From GCA-002731945 sp913047775 (lineage in GTDB: Bacteria > Pseudomonadota > Alphaproteobacteria > MED-G09), in assembly GCA_913047775.1 (NCBI GenBank), contig CAJWUE010000008.1, forward strand, positions 1 through 38,080: 38,080 bases of DNA. Direction: 5' to 3'. The notes below the pieces were generated by a model that saw only the letters and a list, made by a program, of their open reading frames with translations, was not told the DNA's origin and did no database searches. The position numbers and the translations under genes were made by a program. How positions within the stretch are numbered: position 1 is the first letter of the stretch; each line of letters starts with the position of its first letter. Positions 8,782-16,555 of the stretch are shown here, piece by piece.

Positions 8782-9345
8782 ATGAATAAATCAAAAATCA
8801 TATTAATTTTTCTTATTCCATTATTATTAGTCTGCATATACATGATATTGCCTTATTTTATCAACTTATCTTTTCAAGAAAAATCTAAGGTAATTTTTTC
8901 TTCCCCTACAGAAGGCTCAAAATTAGCCGAAATTACTTTTATTAATAGGGAAAATAAGGAATTCATGTTTTCAGATTTTTCCGGAAAAATTTTGTTGGTT
9001 AATTTTTGGGCAACTTGGTGCTTACCATGTCGAGTAGAGATGCCTTCGCTAGATAGACTGCAGAGTGATATTGGTGATGAGGAGTTCCAAGTTATTATTG
9101 TGGCTGTTGAGAGGACTTCATTTGATAAGATTGATAATTTTGTAAATAGTATAAATGTAAAATATTTAGAAAGTTTCCATGATCCAAAAACCATATCGGG
9201 CTTTTTATTAAAAGCAAAAGGTCTCCCGACCACTCTATTGCTTGATAGAAATGGAAACGAGATAGGAAGAGTAGAGGGTCCTTTAGAATGGGATTCTCAA
9301 TCAGTTAAAAACACAATTACTAAATTGAAGAATGTAGATGACTAG
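8782..9345 (+). CDS. tlpA: TlpA/ResA-like membrane-anchored thioredoxin
   Basis: A 187-residue protein with an N-terminal membrane anchor (about 5-25) and a periplasmic thioredoxin fold with active site WCLPC at 79-83 in FWATWCLPCRVEMP, plus the cis-proline loop KGLPTTLLLD. It should reduce periplasmic disulfides, for example in cytochrome c or oxidase maturation as for TlpA/ResA. The ATG at 8782 is chosen over an in-frame start at 8683 because it follows CAGGAA and yields a clean anchor. It is divergent from argH, a typical alphaproteobacterial pairing. Its stop overlaps the etfA stop by 4 bases (convergent). Confidence 0.88.
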   Translation: MNKSKIILIFLIPLLLVCIYMILPYFINLSFQEKSKVIFSSPTEGSKLAEITFINRENKEFMFSDFSGKILLVNFWATWCLPCRVEMPSLDRLQSDIGDEEFQVIIVAVERTSFDKIDNFVNSINVKYLESFHDPKTISGFLLKAKGLPTTLLLDRNGNEIGRVEGPLEWDSQSVKNTITKLKNVDD

Positions 9346-10271
9346 TCTAAGGCTTTTTCCAGCTCTGGAAGGGCTTTGAACAAATCGGCAACCAAACCAT
9401 AGTCAGCAACTTGAAATATCGGTGCCTCTTCATCCTTGTTAATGGCCACAATAACCTTAGAGTCTTTCATCCCAGCCAGATGTTGAATAGCTCCAGAAAT
9501 TCCTACAGCGATATATAATTCTGGTGCAACAACTTTACCGGTTTGACCAACTTGATAATCATTAGGGACAAAACCAGCATCTACAGCTGCCCGTGAAGCC
9601 CCAACAGCAGCGCCAAGCTTGTCTGCAATTGCTTCCAGCATTGGAAAATTATCACCTGATTGCATACCTCTTCCGCCAGAAATAATAATTTTTGCTGATG
9701 TAAGTTCTGGTCTATCCGATTTGGTTAATTCTTCTCCAACATATTCTGAAAGGGATGGATCTTCAGCAGAAACTGCTAATTCTGTTGGGCAAGGCTCTTG
9801 GCTCCCAACCGCCTGGAAAGTAGTTGATCTAACTGTAATTACCCTTTTTTCAGATGAAATCTTTATTGTTTCAATTGCATTTCCAGCATAAATAGGTCTT
9901 TCAAATGTGTCAGTATCTATAACGGAAATAATATCTGAAAGCATAGGTACATCCAATAAAGCAGCAACTCGTGGCATAAAGTTTTTACTAGTTGTTGAGG
10001 ATGCAGCCACAATAGTCTTATAATCATCAGCTATTGAACTTACTAGTTCTGAATATGATTCAGCTAAGTTTCTTTCATATTTATCGTCATTACAGAGCAG
10101 AACTTTTGATACTCCTTCTATTTTTGAGCTTTCTTCCGCAACATTTTCACAGTCCTTTCCTGCTACTAGGATATGTACATCTTCACCTATGAGTTGTGCG
10201 GCATTCATTGCCTTATGTATCGCATCGCTTAGGGTATCGTTATCATGTTCAGCTACAAGTAATGTTGTCAT
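9342..10271 (-). CDS. etfA: Electron transfer flavoprotein, alpha subunit
   Basis: A 309-residue FAD-binding subunit of ETF, which takes electrons from acyl-CoA dehydrogenases and passes them to ETF:ubiquinone oxidoreductase. The C-terminal FAD domain is clear: GGRGMQSGDNF, then GASRAAVDAG, QVGQTGKVVAPELYIA, GISGAIQHLAGM and INKDEEAPIFQVADYG. Its ATG overlaps the etfB TGA (4 bases), coupling the two subunits for 1:1 synthesis. The run includes a probable methylsuccinyl-CoA dehydrogenase, and a second acyl-CoA dehydrogenase lies at 31536, both likely donors. Confidence 0.96.
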   Translation of the reverse strand: MTTLLVAEHDNDTLSDAIHKAMNAAQLIGEDVHILVAGKDCENVAEESSKIEGVSKVLLCNDDKYERNLAESYSELVSSIADDYKTIVAASSTTSKNFMPRVAALLDVPMLSDIISVIDTDTFERPIYAGNAIETIKISSEKRVITVRSTTFQAVGSQEPCPTELAVSAEDPSLSEYVGEELTKSDRPELTSAKIIISGGRGMQSGDNFPMLEAIADKLGAAVGASRAAVDAGFVPNDYQVGQTGKVVAPELYIAVGISGAIQHLAGMKDSKVIVAINKDEEAPIFQVADYGLVADLFKALPELEKALD

Positions 10272-11020
10272 GAAAGAACTCCCACTTCATTTTTAAGCTT
10301 ATCGACCAATTCCTCAACTGTTTCAACTATAACACCAGACTCTCTTTTACCTGGTTCACTTACCTTCAAAATCTCTATTTGAGTGTCAAGCGACACGTCA
10401 TAATCCTTTGGTTCCTTTACATCAATAACTTTTTTCTTAGCCTTCATTATATTAGGCAAAGAAGCATATCGAGGTTCGTTAAGCCTGAGGTCAGTAGTTA
10501 TAACAGCTGGTAACTTAATTCTTATGGTTTGTAATCCACCATCAATTTCTCTAGTTACATTAATATTGCCTTCTGCAATTTTAATTTCGGAAGCGAAGGT
10601 TCCTTGAGACCAACCTAGAAGTGCAGCAAGCATTTGTCCTGTCTGATTAGAATCATCATCAATCGCCTGTTTACCAAGAATAATTAAGCTTGGATTTTCT
10701 TCTTCTACGACTTTTTGAATTATTTTTGCTACATTTAACGGATTAACTAACTCTTCTGTTTTTATTAAAATTCCTCTATCTGCTCCCATTGCCAGAGCTG
10801 TACGTATCGTTTCTTGAGCTTGTTGTGGGCCGATGGATAAAGCAACAATTTCATCAACTGTTCCTGCTTCTTGTAGCCTAATCGCTTCTTCCACAGCAAT
10901 TTCGTCAAATGGATTCATAGACATCTTAACGTTGTCTAGCTCCACTCCGGATTGGTCTGACTTGACTCTTATCTTTACGTTGTAGTCAACAACCCTTTTG
11001 ATTGGCACAAGTACCTTCAT
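10268..11020 (-). CDS. etfB: Electron transfer flavoprotein, beta subunit
   Basis: A 250-residue ETF beta subunit (AMP-binding). It starts MKVLVPIKRVVDYNVKIRVK, the standard family start, so I choose the ATG at 11020 rather than one four codons upstream; GGAG lies 6 bases before it. NPFDEIAVEEAIRLQE, LGKQAIDDDSNQTGQM and the LRLNEPRYASLPNIMKAKKK recognition-loop region follow. The 148-base gap upstream is the largest in the block and carries a promoter-like element with a palindrome, so etfBA may have its own start in addition to read-through from pduO. Confidence 0.96.
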   Translation of the reverse strand: MKVLVPIKRVVDYNVKIRVKSDQSGVELDNVKMSMNPFDEIAVEEAIRLQEAGTVDEIVALSIGPQQAQETIRTALAMGADRGILIKTEELVNPLNVAKIIQKVVEEENPSLIILGKQAIDDDSNQTGQMLAALLGWSQGTFASEIKIAEGNINVTREIDGGLQTIRIKLPAVITTDLRLNEPRYASLPNIMKAKKKVIDVKEPKDYDVSLDTQIEILKVSEPGKRESGVIVETVEELVDKLKNEVGVLS

Positions 11021-11054
11021 AAAATTCTCCAAAAATTGATACCAAAATTAAAGA

Positions 11055-11089
11055 AAACTAAAACTCCTTATGTGTTGTGTCAACAACAC
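11055..11089 (-). promoter_or_regulatory. Putative etfBA promoter with overlapping palindrome
   Basis: On the minus strand a perfect TTGACA (-35, 11078-11083) is followed after 17 bases by TAGTTT (-10, 11055-11060), giving a leader of about 28 bases to the etfB ATG. The -35 box is exactly the centre of an inverted repeat GTGTTG-TTGACA-CAACAC (11072-11089). A regulator bound there would occlude sigma factor, so this may be an operator. Both the promoter and the operator are inferred from sequence only. Confidence 0.45.
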
Positions 11090-11113
11090 TCTTAAAAAGA
11101 ATCTAAATAAAAT

Positions 11114-11141
11114 TATTGCATACCGCTAATAGCATACAGCT
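11114..11141. repeat. Imperfect 14-base tandem repeat upstream of etfB
   Basis: Two adjacent 14-base units, TATTGCATACCGCT and AATAGCATACAGCT, agree at 11 of 14 positions and share GCATAC-GCT. They lie between the end of pduO and the etfBA promoter-like element. The phase of about one and a third helical turns could suit paired protein binding, but two copies may also be chance. Confidence 0.35.
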
Positions 11142-11168
11142 AATATTATGTATAATATCCTTGTGATA

Positions 11169-11768
11169 TTAACCTCTTGTATTTCCTGGTTGCCACAAAA
11201 CATCGCCAATACCACCTATATCGCTTTGGTTAGCATATCTTGCTGCAACAAACATCAGATCTGATAAACGGTTTACATATTTTAAAGCGGTTTCTGAAAT
11301 TGAATTCTTTTTTTGTTTATTCATTCTTACCATCAATCTTTCAGCCCTTCTTGTCACTGTTCGAGCTAAATGAAGATGAGCTGAGGCTTTGGAGCCACCC
11401 GGAAGCACGAATGAGTCTAAATCCTTCAAACTAAAGTTTAACTGGTCAATTTCTTCCTCAATTCTTAGAATTTGTTCGTCCAGAATTTTAGTTTTTTCAA
11501 TAATCTCAATATTATTCTTTGTTAGAGGGATAGAAATTTCTGCTCCTAAGTCAAAAAGTTCATTTTGAACTGCTGCTAATATGTTATCTAGAATTATTAA
11601 TTCAGAATCTTTTGTCTGTGTTCTTACCAAACCTATAATGGTATTCACTTCATCTATTGTTCCATAAGTTTCTACTCTTAATTCTTCTTTAGAAACTCTT
11701 GTACCATCTCCTAAACTTGTTTCTCCATTATCACCAGTTCGGGTATAAATTTTGGTTAGCCTAACCAT
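11169..11768 (-). CDS. pduO: Cob(I)alamin adenosyltransferase, PduO type
   Basis: A 199-residue ATP:cob(I)alamin adenosyltransferase that makes adenosylcobalamin, the cofactor of methylmalonyl-/ethylmalonyl-CoA mutases. The ATP-binding start TKIYTRTGDNGETSLGDG and the C-terminal helix motif RTVTRRAERLMV are the PduO-family hallmarks, with YGTIDEVNT between. I choose the ATG at 11768, which overlaps the preceding stop as TAATG; an ATG five codons earlier is also open. It sits between a probable methylsuccinyl-CoA dehydrogenase block and etfBA, matching a B12-dependent acyl-CoA pathway. CobS/CobT for de novo cobalamin are also in this window. Confidence 0.92.
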   Translation of the reverse strand: MVRLTKIYTRTGDNGETSLGDGTRVSKEELRVETYGTIDEVNTIIGLVRTQTKDSELIILDNILAAVQNELFDLGAEISIPLTKNNIEIIEKTKILDEQILRIEEEIDQLNFSLKDLDSFVLPGGSKASAHLHLARTVTRRAERLMVRMNKQKKNSISETALKYVNRLSDLMFVAARYANQSDIGGIGDVLWQPGNTRG

Positions 11769-12280
11769 TAGTCTATTTTCCATGCAAATCTAATGCCGAC
11801 AGTTGTTAGGCCTTGATTGGGATCACAAAGGCTTCCATTTGACATATGTTGTGCACTAAATTGTATCTTTTGTTTATCATTAATATCATAACCAAAAGCT
11901 ATCAATTCTCTAAAATTGGCTTTGCATCCATAACCCAATTCACCATTTTTTATTTCTTCATTTCCTGTGTGAATCGCACCACCAAAAGCAAGTTCTCCAG
12001 AAAACTTTCCTTTTTGAAAAAGATTCCACGTCGATCCAAAGTAAAAAAGATGAGTGTTGTTAGCTAGGCTAATTTGTGTACCAAGATGGGGGCGTCCAGC
12101 ATATTCATGCCACCATGTTGGTCGATCGAATATTTTTTCAATGGAAAGAGCAGCACCTCCTTCAATTCTTCTTTCCATGTCATGCATTGATAATCCAACA
12201 CGATATTCTGACGCAAAAATTGGAGAATTAAAGAATCCTAAATTAAGTAAAATAAGAGCTGAAATTATATTTTTTACCAA
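11768..12280 (-). CDS. PagL-like lipid A 3-O-deacylase (outer membrane)
   Basis: A 170-residue protein with a signal peptide (cleavage near FAS, residue ~24) and an outer-membrane beta-barrel pattern ending in aromatic FAWKID. GRPHLGTQISL, YFGSTW, FGGAIHTG, NFRELIAFGYD and especially QHMSNGS (His145, Ser147, the catalytic pair in PagL), followed by LCDPNQGL, fit the acyloxyacyl hydrolase/PagL family. That family removes the 3-position acyl chain of lipid A. The likely start is TTG at 12280, with AAGGA 7 bases upstream; a further TTG at 12298 is weaker. It lies inside a B12/ETF metabolic block, for which an outer membrane enzyme is unexpected; its stop overlaps the pduO start by one base. Confidence 0.82.
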   Translation of the reverse strand: MVKNIISALILLNLGFFNSPIFASEYRVGLSMHDMERRIEGGAALSIEKIFDRPTWWHEYAGRPHLGTQISLANNTHLFYFGSTWNLFQKGKFSGELAFGGAIHTGNEEIKNGELGYGCKANFRELIAFGYDINDKQKIQFSAQHMSNGSLCDPNQGLTTVGIRFAWKID

Positions 12281-12348
12281 TGGAGATCCTTTTAGCAATA
12301 TGAACGCTTTATTATTACATAGAAATAAAAATTTTGGATATATAAAAA

Positions 12349-13983
12349 CTATCTGTTATCGGTTTCAATCAACCTTTTGGCAATTACTTGCGCTTGAATC
12401 TCTGCCGTACCTTCAAAAATGTTAAGAATTCGTGCGTCAGCTAGTATTCTGCTAATCGGCGTTTCGGTTGCAAAACCTATTCCACCATGAATTTGCAAAG
12501 CATTATCAGCCGCAGACCAAGCAATTCTCGAAGCTAGAAGTTTTGCCATTCCTGCTTCCATATCACACCTTTGACCGGTATCTTTTATTCTTGCAGCATA
12601 CAGAGTCAATTGTCTTGCCATCATGGTTTCACAAAACATCATCGTGATTTTTTCGTTTATTCTCGAGAATTCTATAAGTTTTTTTCCAAATTGAGTTCTT
12701 TCTAAAGAATAGTTTAAAGCTAAATCACATGCACTTTGAGAGACTCCCACTGCCCTTGCTGCTGTTTGAATTCTTGCAGATTCAAAGGTTGTCATTAATT
12801 GTTTAAAACCTAAACCTTCTTTTTCACCTAGAAGATTATCTTTGGTTACTTCAAAACCTTCAAAAGCAATGTCGTATTCTTTCATTCCTCTGTAACCAAT
12901 TACATTAATCTCACTACCTGTAATATTGGAATCCGGGAAAGGGTCTCTATCACTACCCCTAGTTTTTTCTGCTAAGAGCATAGACAAACCATTGTGATCT
13001 TTTATAGTTTGATTAGTTCGAACCAGGAGAGTCATTAAATCAGCACGAGCTCCATGGGTTATCCAGGTTTTATTTCCAAATATTTTATATATCTTCCCAT
13101 CAAGTTTGGCGCGAGTTTTTAAGTGAGCTAGGTCTGACCCTATATCTGGTTCTGTAAAGACAGCAGTTGGTAATATTTCTCCTTTAGCTATTGCGCTAAG
13201 ATATTTTTCTTTCTGTTTATTGGTGCCCGCATTCAAAATTAGTTCTGCTGCGATTTCTGATCTTGTGCCCAATGAGCCTGTTCCAATCCAACCACGAGAT
13301 AATTCTTCCGAAACTATACACATTGCCTTCTTATCCAAACCAAGACCTTCATATTTTTTTGGAATAGTTAAAGCAAATACGCCTAAATCCGCCATTTCTT
13401 TAATTATTTCTAGAGGTATTAGTTCATTGTTAAGATGCCAACGATGGGCATGAGGTATTATTCTCTCGTTAGTAAAACGAGAAAATTGTTCTTTAATATT
13501 ATTGTAAGTTTCATCAAGTCCAATGTTAGCAGAAATTCCATCCTCTTTTTTCTTCCAAATTAACTTGGATAATTTTTGTCGGTTTTCGGAAGAAGAGGCA
13601 TTAGTAATTTCTTTACATATATCCTTAAAATCTTTTAGTAATTTTTTTTGAACTCCAATTTCATGGGGTCTAATTATTTCCGATTGGCTCATGGGTATCC
13701 CATGCATCACTTGTAGGCAATATTCGCCAACGCCAATTTTTGCAATTCCCATTTCATAATCGGTTAATGTGTTTTTTTCATTTAACTCTTTTATCCAATT
13801 AACAGTTTGTGTAATGGTTTCAGCATAAGTCGCATACCATGCAAAACCGTGTGTGAGTTGTTGATTATATTCAATACCCTTTTCTTTTACTAGTGAAGCA
13901 TTTACCTTACGCGCTGAACGCGCAATTTCTTGAACGCTTTGTGCAATCAGTTCCAGTTTATTAATTGTCGCTTGGTTTTCCAT
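12349..13983 (-). CDS. mcd: Probable (2S)-methylsuccinyl-CoA dehydrogenase
   Basis: A 544-residue acyl-CoA dehydrogenase with an extra N-terminal domain of about 150 residues. The extension contains HGFAWYATYAET (45-56) and HGIPMSQSE (94-102), which I recognise from Mcd of the ethylmalonyl-CoA pathway. The ACAD core follows: GSLGTRSEIAAELIL (236-250), FAD-contact FTEPDIGSD (276-284), NKTWITHGARAD, ERTQFGKKL, QIHGGIGF (497-504) and IFEGTAEIQ (522-530) with the catalytic-base Glu. Mcd converts methylsuccinyl-CoA to mesaconyl-CoA and reduces ETF. The neighbours etfBA and a cobalamin adenosyltransferase support this over a general fatty-acid role. Other pathway genes (ccr, ecm, mcl1) are not in the window, so the substrate remains an inference. 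Confidence 0.75.
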   Translation of the reverse strand: MENQATINKLELIAQSVQEIARSARKVNASLVKEKGIEYNQQLTHGFAWYATYAETITQTVNWIKELNEKNTLTDYEMGIAKIGVGEYCLQVMHGIPMSQSEIIRPHEIGVQKKLLKDFKDICKEITNASSSENRQKLSKLIWKKKEDGISANIGLDETYNNIKEQFSRFTNERIIPHAHRWHLNNELIPLEIIKEMADLGVFALTIPKKYEGLGLDKKAMCIVSEELSRGWIGTGSLGTRSEIAAELILNAGTNKQKEKYLSAIAKGEILPTAVFTEPDIGSDLAHLKTRAKLDGKIYKIFGNKTWITHGARADLMTLLVRTNQTIKDHNGLSMLLAEKTRGSDRDPFPDSNITGSEINVIGYRGMKEYDIAFEGFEVTKDNLLGEKEGLGFKQLMTTFESARIQTAARAVGVSQSACDLALNYSLERTQFGKKLIEFSRINEKITMMFCETMMARQLTLYAARIKDTGQRCDMEAGMAKLLASRIAWSAADNALQIHGGIGFATETPISRILADARILNIFEGTAEIQAQVIAKRLIETDNR

Positions 13984-13999
13984 AATAATTATTCAGTTA

Positions 14000-14923
14000 C
14001 TATGTTTGCTTAGTAGCATAAACTTCATTTAAAGGAAAAGGCTCTATTTCTTTGATAAGCTTACTTATTTCTTCCCTAGTAGTTCCTTTGTTTCTAAAAA
14101 ACCTTAGGGATGTTGAATTTGTTGATTTCGACAATTTTTGGCCTTTCTTATCTCTTAAAAGATTATGATGAAACCACTTTGGTTCGGGTAAGTCTAAGAT
14201 AATTTGTAATAACCTATGTATTGAAGTTGAGGGATACAAATCCAATCCGCGTGTCACTAAATTAATATTCTGGATGGAATCATCAACGGTGACGGACAGG
14301 TGATAAGATGTGGGTATGTCTTTTCGCGCTATAATTAAGTCTCCATAAAGTTTTGGTTCAGCAGGTCTTATTCCTTTTGGTTCTAGACCAATCTCATCAA
14401 AACTAATTTTTGATTTAATTTTTGATTCAGCAAAAGATATGGCTTTTTTTATGTCGATTCTCCATGAAAAATCTTTTCCGCTCAACATTAATCCTGATTT
14501 ACGAGAGGCTGAAATACCTTTGTATATTTCGGGATATATATATTGACCATCAGGATCAAGAGGCCAAGAGGATGCTTTTTTCCCGCCGGATAAGATTATT
14601 TTCTTTATTTCTGATCTTGTAGCCCAACACGGGTATATTAGGTTGTAATCTCTTAGTTTTTTTAAATATTCTTCGTAGGTTTTAAAATGTTCTGATTGTC
14701 GTCTTACTTGGCTTTCATATTCTAATCCTAACCATTCTAAATCTTCGTAAATTGTTTCTTCATAATTTATTTTACTTCTGCCAAGATCAATGTCTTCAAT
14801 TCTCAAATAAAAATTCCCAGAACTTTTTTCTGCCAATTCTGAAGCTATTATAGCTGAAAAGGCATGCCCTAAATGCAAGTAACCTGTCGGACTTGGAGCA
14901 AATCTTGTATTATAATTTTTCAT
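14000..14923 (-). CDS. gluQ: Glutamyl-Q tRNA(Asp) synthetase
   Basis: A 307-residue truncated GluRS paralogue that lacks the anticodon-binding domain and attaches glutamate to queuosine in tRNA(Asp). RFAPSPTGYLHLGH (7-20) is the HIGH region, RIEDID follows, and KLSKS is at 263-267. The length fits GluQ-RS rather than the ~470-residue GluRS. The usual zinc site (CxC plus Tyr/Cys) looks eroded: the segment reads YPCWATR with only Cys99, and the later Tyr-x3-Cys pair has no Cys. It is 16 bases upstream of the mcd start on the same strand, so mcd may share its promoter. Confidence 0.92.
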   Translation of the reverse strand: MKNYNTRFAPSPTGYLHLGHAFSAIIASELAEKSSGNFYLRIEDIDLGRSKINYEETIYEDLEWLGLEYESQVRRQSEHFKTYEEYLKKLRDYNLIYPCWATRSEIKKIILSGGKKASSWPLDPDGQYIYPEIYKGISASRKSGLMLSGKDFSWRIDIKKAISFAESKIKSKISFDEIGLEPKGIRPAEPKLYGDLIIARKDIPTSYHLSVTVDDSIQNINLVTRGLDLYPSTSIHRLLQIILDLPEPKWFHHNLLRDKKGQKLSKSTNSTSLRFFRNKGTTREEISKLIKEIEPFPLNEVYATKQT

Positions 14924-15016
14924 TATTTGTTTACATATTTTTAGTTTAAATATTGTAAACTTTTGATAGAATCAAAACTACTAAAATGAGAGAAAAGAAG
15001 TTTGAGATTTTGAAAC

Positions 15017-15580
15017 ATGTCTGTAGCTACCACAACACATCCGGATGCTTGTCCCGCTCTAGTTTTAAACGCCGACTATCGGCCTTTGTCATATTACCCC
15101 TTATCCTTATGGTCTTGGCAAGATTCAGTTAAGGCAGTTTTTCTTGATAGAGTAAATATTGTTTCTTCGTATGGTGTTACGGTTAGATCTCCAAGTATTG
15201 AGTTAGAATTACCATCAGTTGTTTCTTTGAAAGATTATATTAAATCACCAGAGTGGCCTGCTTTCACACGTTTTAACCTTTTTTTAAGAGATCGATTTAG
15301 TTGTCAATATTGTGGTTCTAAAGAGAATCTTACTTTTGATCATCTTGTTCCTAAATCTCTTGGTGGTAAGACAACTTGGAGGAATGTGATAACGGCATGC
15401 TCATCTTGTAATTTAAAAAAATCTAATAGATTGTTTAATGAGGCCGGGATGCACCCCCATCAATGGCCTTATAAACCAAATGTAAATGAATTGCACAAGA
15501 ATGGAAAACTTTTTCCACCTAACTATCTTCATGAAAGTTGGTTGGATTTTCTTTATTGGGATGTTGAATTAGAAGCTTAA
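15017..15580 (+). CDS. HNH endonuclease domain protein
   Basis: A 187-residue protein of the conserved alphaproteobacterial HNH family. N-terminal ALVLNADYRPLSYYPLSLW and W-rich segments precede an HNH zinc fold: CQYCG, then DHLVPKSLGGKTTWRN and CSSCN, i.e. two CxxC pairs around the His-containing motif. Its physiological role is unknown; it is widely present as a single chromosomal gene and is not typical of a mobile intron. ATG at 15017 is the only good start. The stop overlaps coq7 on the opposite strand by 4 bases, a neighbourhood I recall from other alphaproteobacteria. Confidence 0.9.
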   Translation: MSVATTTHPDACPALVLNADYRPLSYYPLSLWSWQDSVKAVFLDRVNIVSSYGVTVRSPSIELELPSVVSLKDYIKSPEWPAFTRFNLFLRDRFSCQYCGSKENLTFDHLVPKSLGGKTTWRNVITACSSCNLKKSNRLFNEAGMHPHQWPYKPNVNELHKNGKLFPPNYLHESWLDFLYWDVELEA

Positions 15581-16104
15581 ATTTTCTCAGAAATTTTTAT
15601 TGCCCCCTTACAACCAATCCTGACTATTTCTTTAAAAGAATTTATTAGGACTGAATTTTTTCCGGATTCATCTTCAGCTGTTGTTTTGTGCCCAACTTCG
15701 TCGGAGTGAAATTTTTTTAAAGTAAATAGAAATTCTCTTTCAATTTTAGATTCTTCTATTTCTTTAATCTGATCAGAATAATGTTTATCAATAACTTCTT
15801 CGACAGCTTCTGTGCAGGCCATAATCGCATCCTTACCTGCAAGGGCGGTAATTGCTCCGAGGGAATACCCTGTCAATTTCCAAAAGGGCAAAAACGCCGT
15901 AGGTCTAATGGATTTTTTTCTAATTAAATTATCAAATTCTTTTACATGAGCAATTTCTCCTTCAGCCATCTCAGAGATAATTTTTTTTGTTTTTTCATCT
16001 CCAAGTATATTAAGCACATCAATTGTCCCTTTATAGATTGAGGTTGCACCATGTTCTCCTGCATGATCCACACGAATAATTTCTTCTAATCTTTTATTTT
16101 CCAT
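15577..16104 (-). CDS. coq7: Demethoxyubiquinone hydroxylase
   Basis: A 175-residue membrane-associated di-iron carboxylate enzyme that hydroxylates 2-polyprenyl-3-methyl-6-methoxy-1,4-benzoquinol, a late step of ubiquinone synthesis. The iron ligands are visible: Glu17 in DHAGEHGA, E50xxH53 in EGEIAHVKEF, a Glu in TEAVEEVIDKHY (99-109) and E136xxH139 in HSDEVGH. It overlaps dsbB by 11 bases, in the run tRNA-Leu-yqaA-dsbB-coq7. Another ubiquinone gene, coq4, lies just beyond the tRNA, in the opposite direction. Confidence 0.95.
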   Translation of the reverse strand: MENKRLEEIIRVDHAGEHGATSIYKGTIDVLNILGDEKTKKIISEMAEGEIAHVKEFDNLIRKKSIRPTAFLPFWKLTGYSLGAITALAGKDAIMACTEAVEEVIDKHYSDQIKEIEESKIEREFLFTLKKFHSDEVGHKTTAEDESGKNSVLINSFKEIVRIGCKGAIKISEKI

Positions 16105-16555
16105 TGTTCTTCTTAATACCCTGTAATGCTAATGAAGCTATTAATATCGACGCTATCGCATTATAAGCCGCAAGAGATAAACCAAATACTCTTATTGGTG
16201 TCTCATTGCAAGGAACAAACTTATCGTTTGACTTAAGATCATTAAGAAAATCATCCCCCAAAGAAGATGATTGTATGTTGCAAGTTTGGGGTCCTTCCCA
16301 AAAATTCCATTCAATTCCAGCATGCCAGATTGCAAAAACTGCATTTGCATAGAGAACCAAAGAAATAACATAAAATACTAACTTGGTTTTACTATTATCA
16401 AAACCGGATGAGATAGTGCTTATTATTAAAACAAAATACCATGCCCAACGTTGTTTCAAACAAAGGTCACAAGGGGCAAAACCAACCCATTCTAAAATAT
16501 GAACTGATAAAAGTATTAGGAAGGCTAATAGAGCTATTTTAGTGCTAGTTTTCAT
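16094..16555 (-). CDS. dsbB: Disulfide bond formation protein B
   Basis: A 153-residue four-helix membrane protein that reoxidises DsbA using ubiquinone. The first redox pair is C29-x2-C32 in APCDLCLKQRWAWY (LCLKQR is the quinone-contact motif). The second pair is Cys91 (QTCN) and Cys115 (FVPCNE) in the second periplasmic loop. It overlaps both yqaA (11 bases) and coq7 (11 bases), so this is a tightly coupled operon; pairing DsbB with a ubiquinone-synthesis gene is sensible because ubiquinone is its electron acceptor. Confidence 0.94.
   Translation of the reverse strand: MKTSTKIALLAFLILLSVHILEWVGFAPCDLCLKQRWAWYFVLIISTISSGFDNSKTKLVFYVISLVLYANAVFAIWHAGIEWNFWEGPQTCNIQSSSLGDDFLNDLKSNDKFVPCNETPIRVFGLSLAAYNAIASILIASLALQGIKKNNGK

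Noticed and set aside
12054..12425. 123-residue plus-strand ORF across pagL and mcd
   Set aside because: Overlaps two well-supported minus-strand genes and has no recognisable domain.
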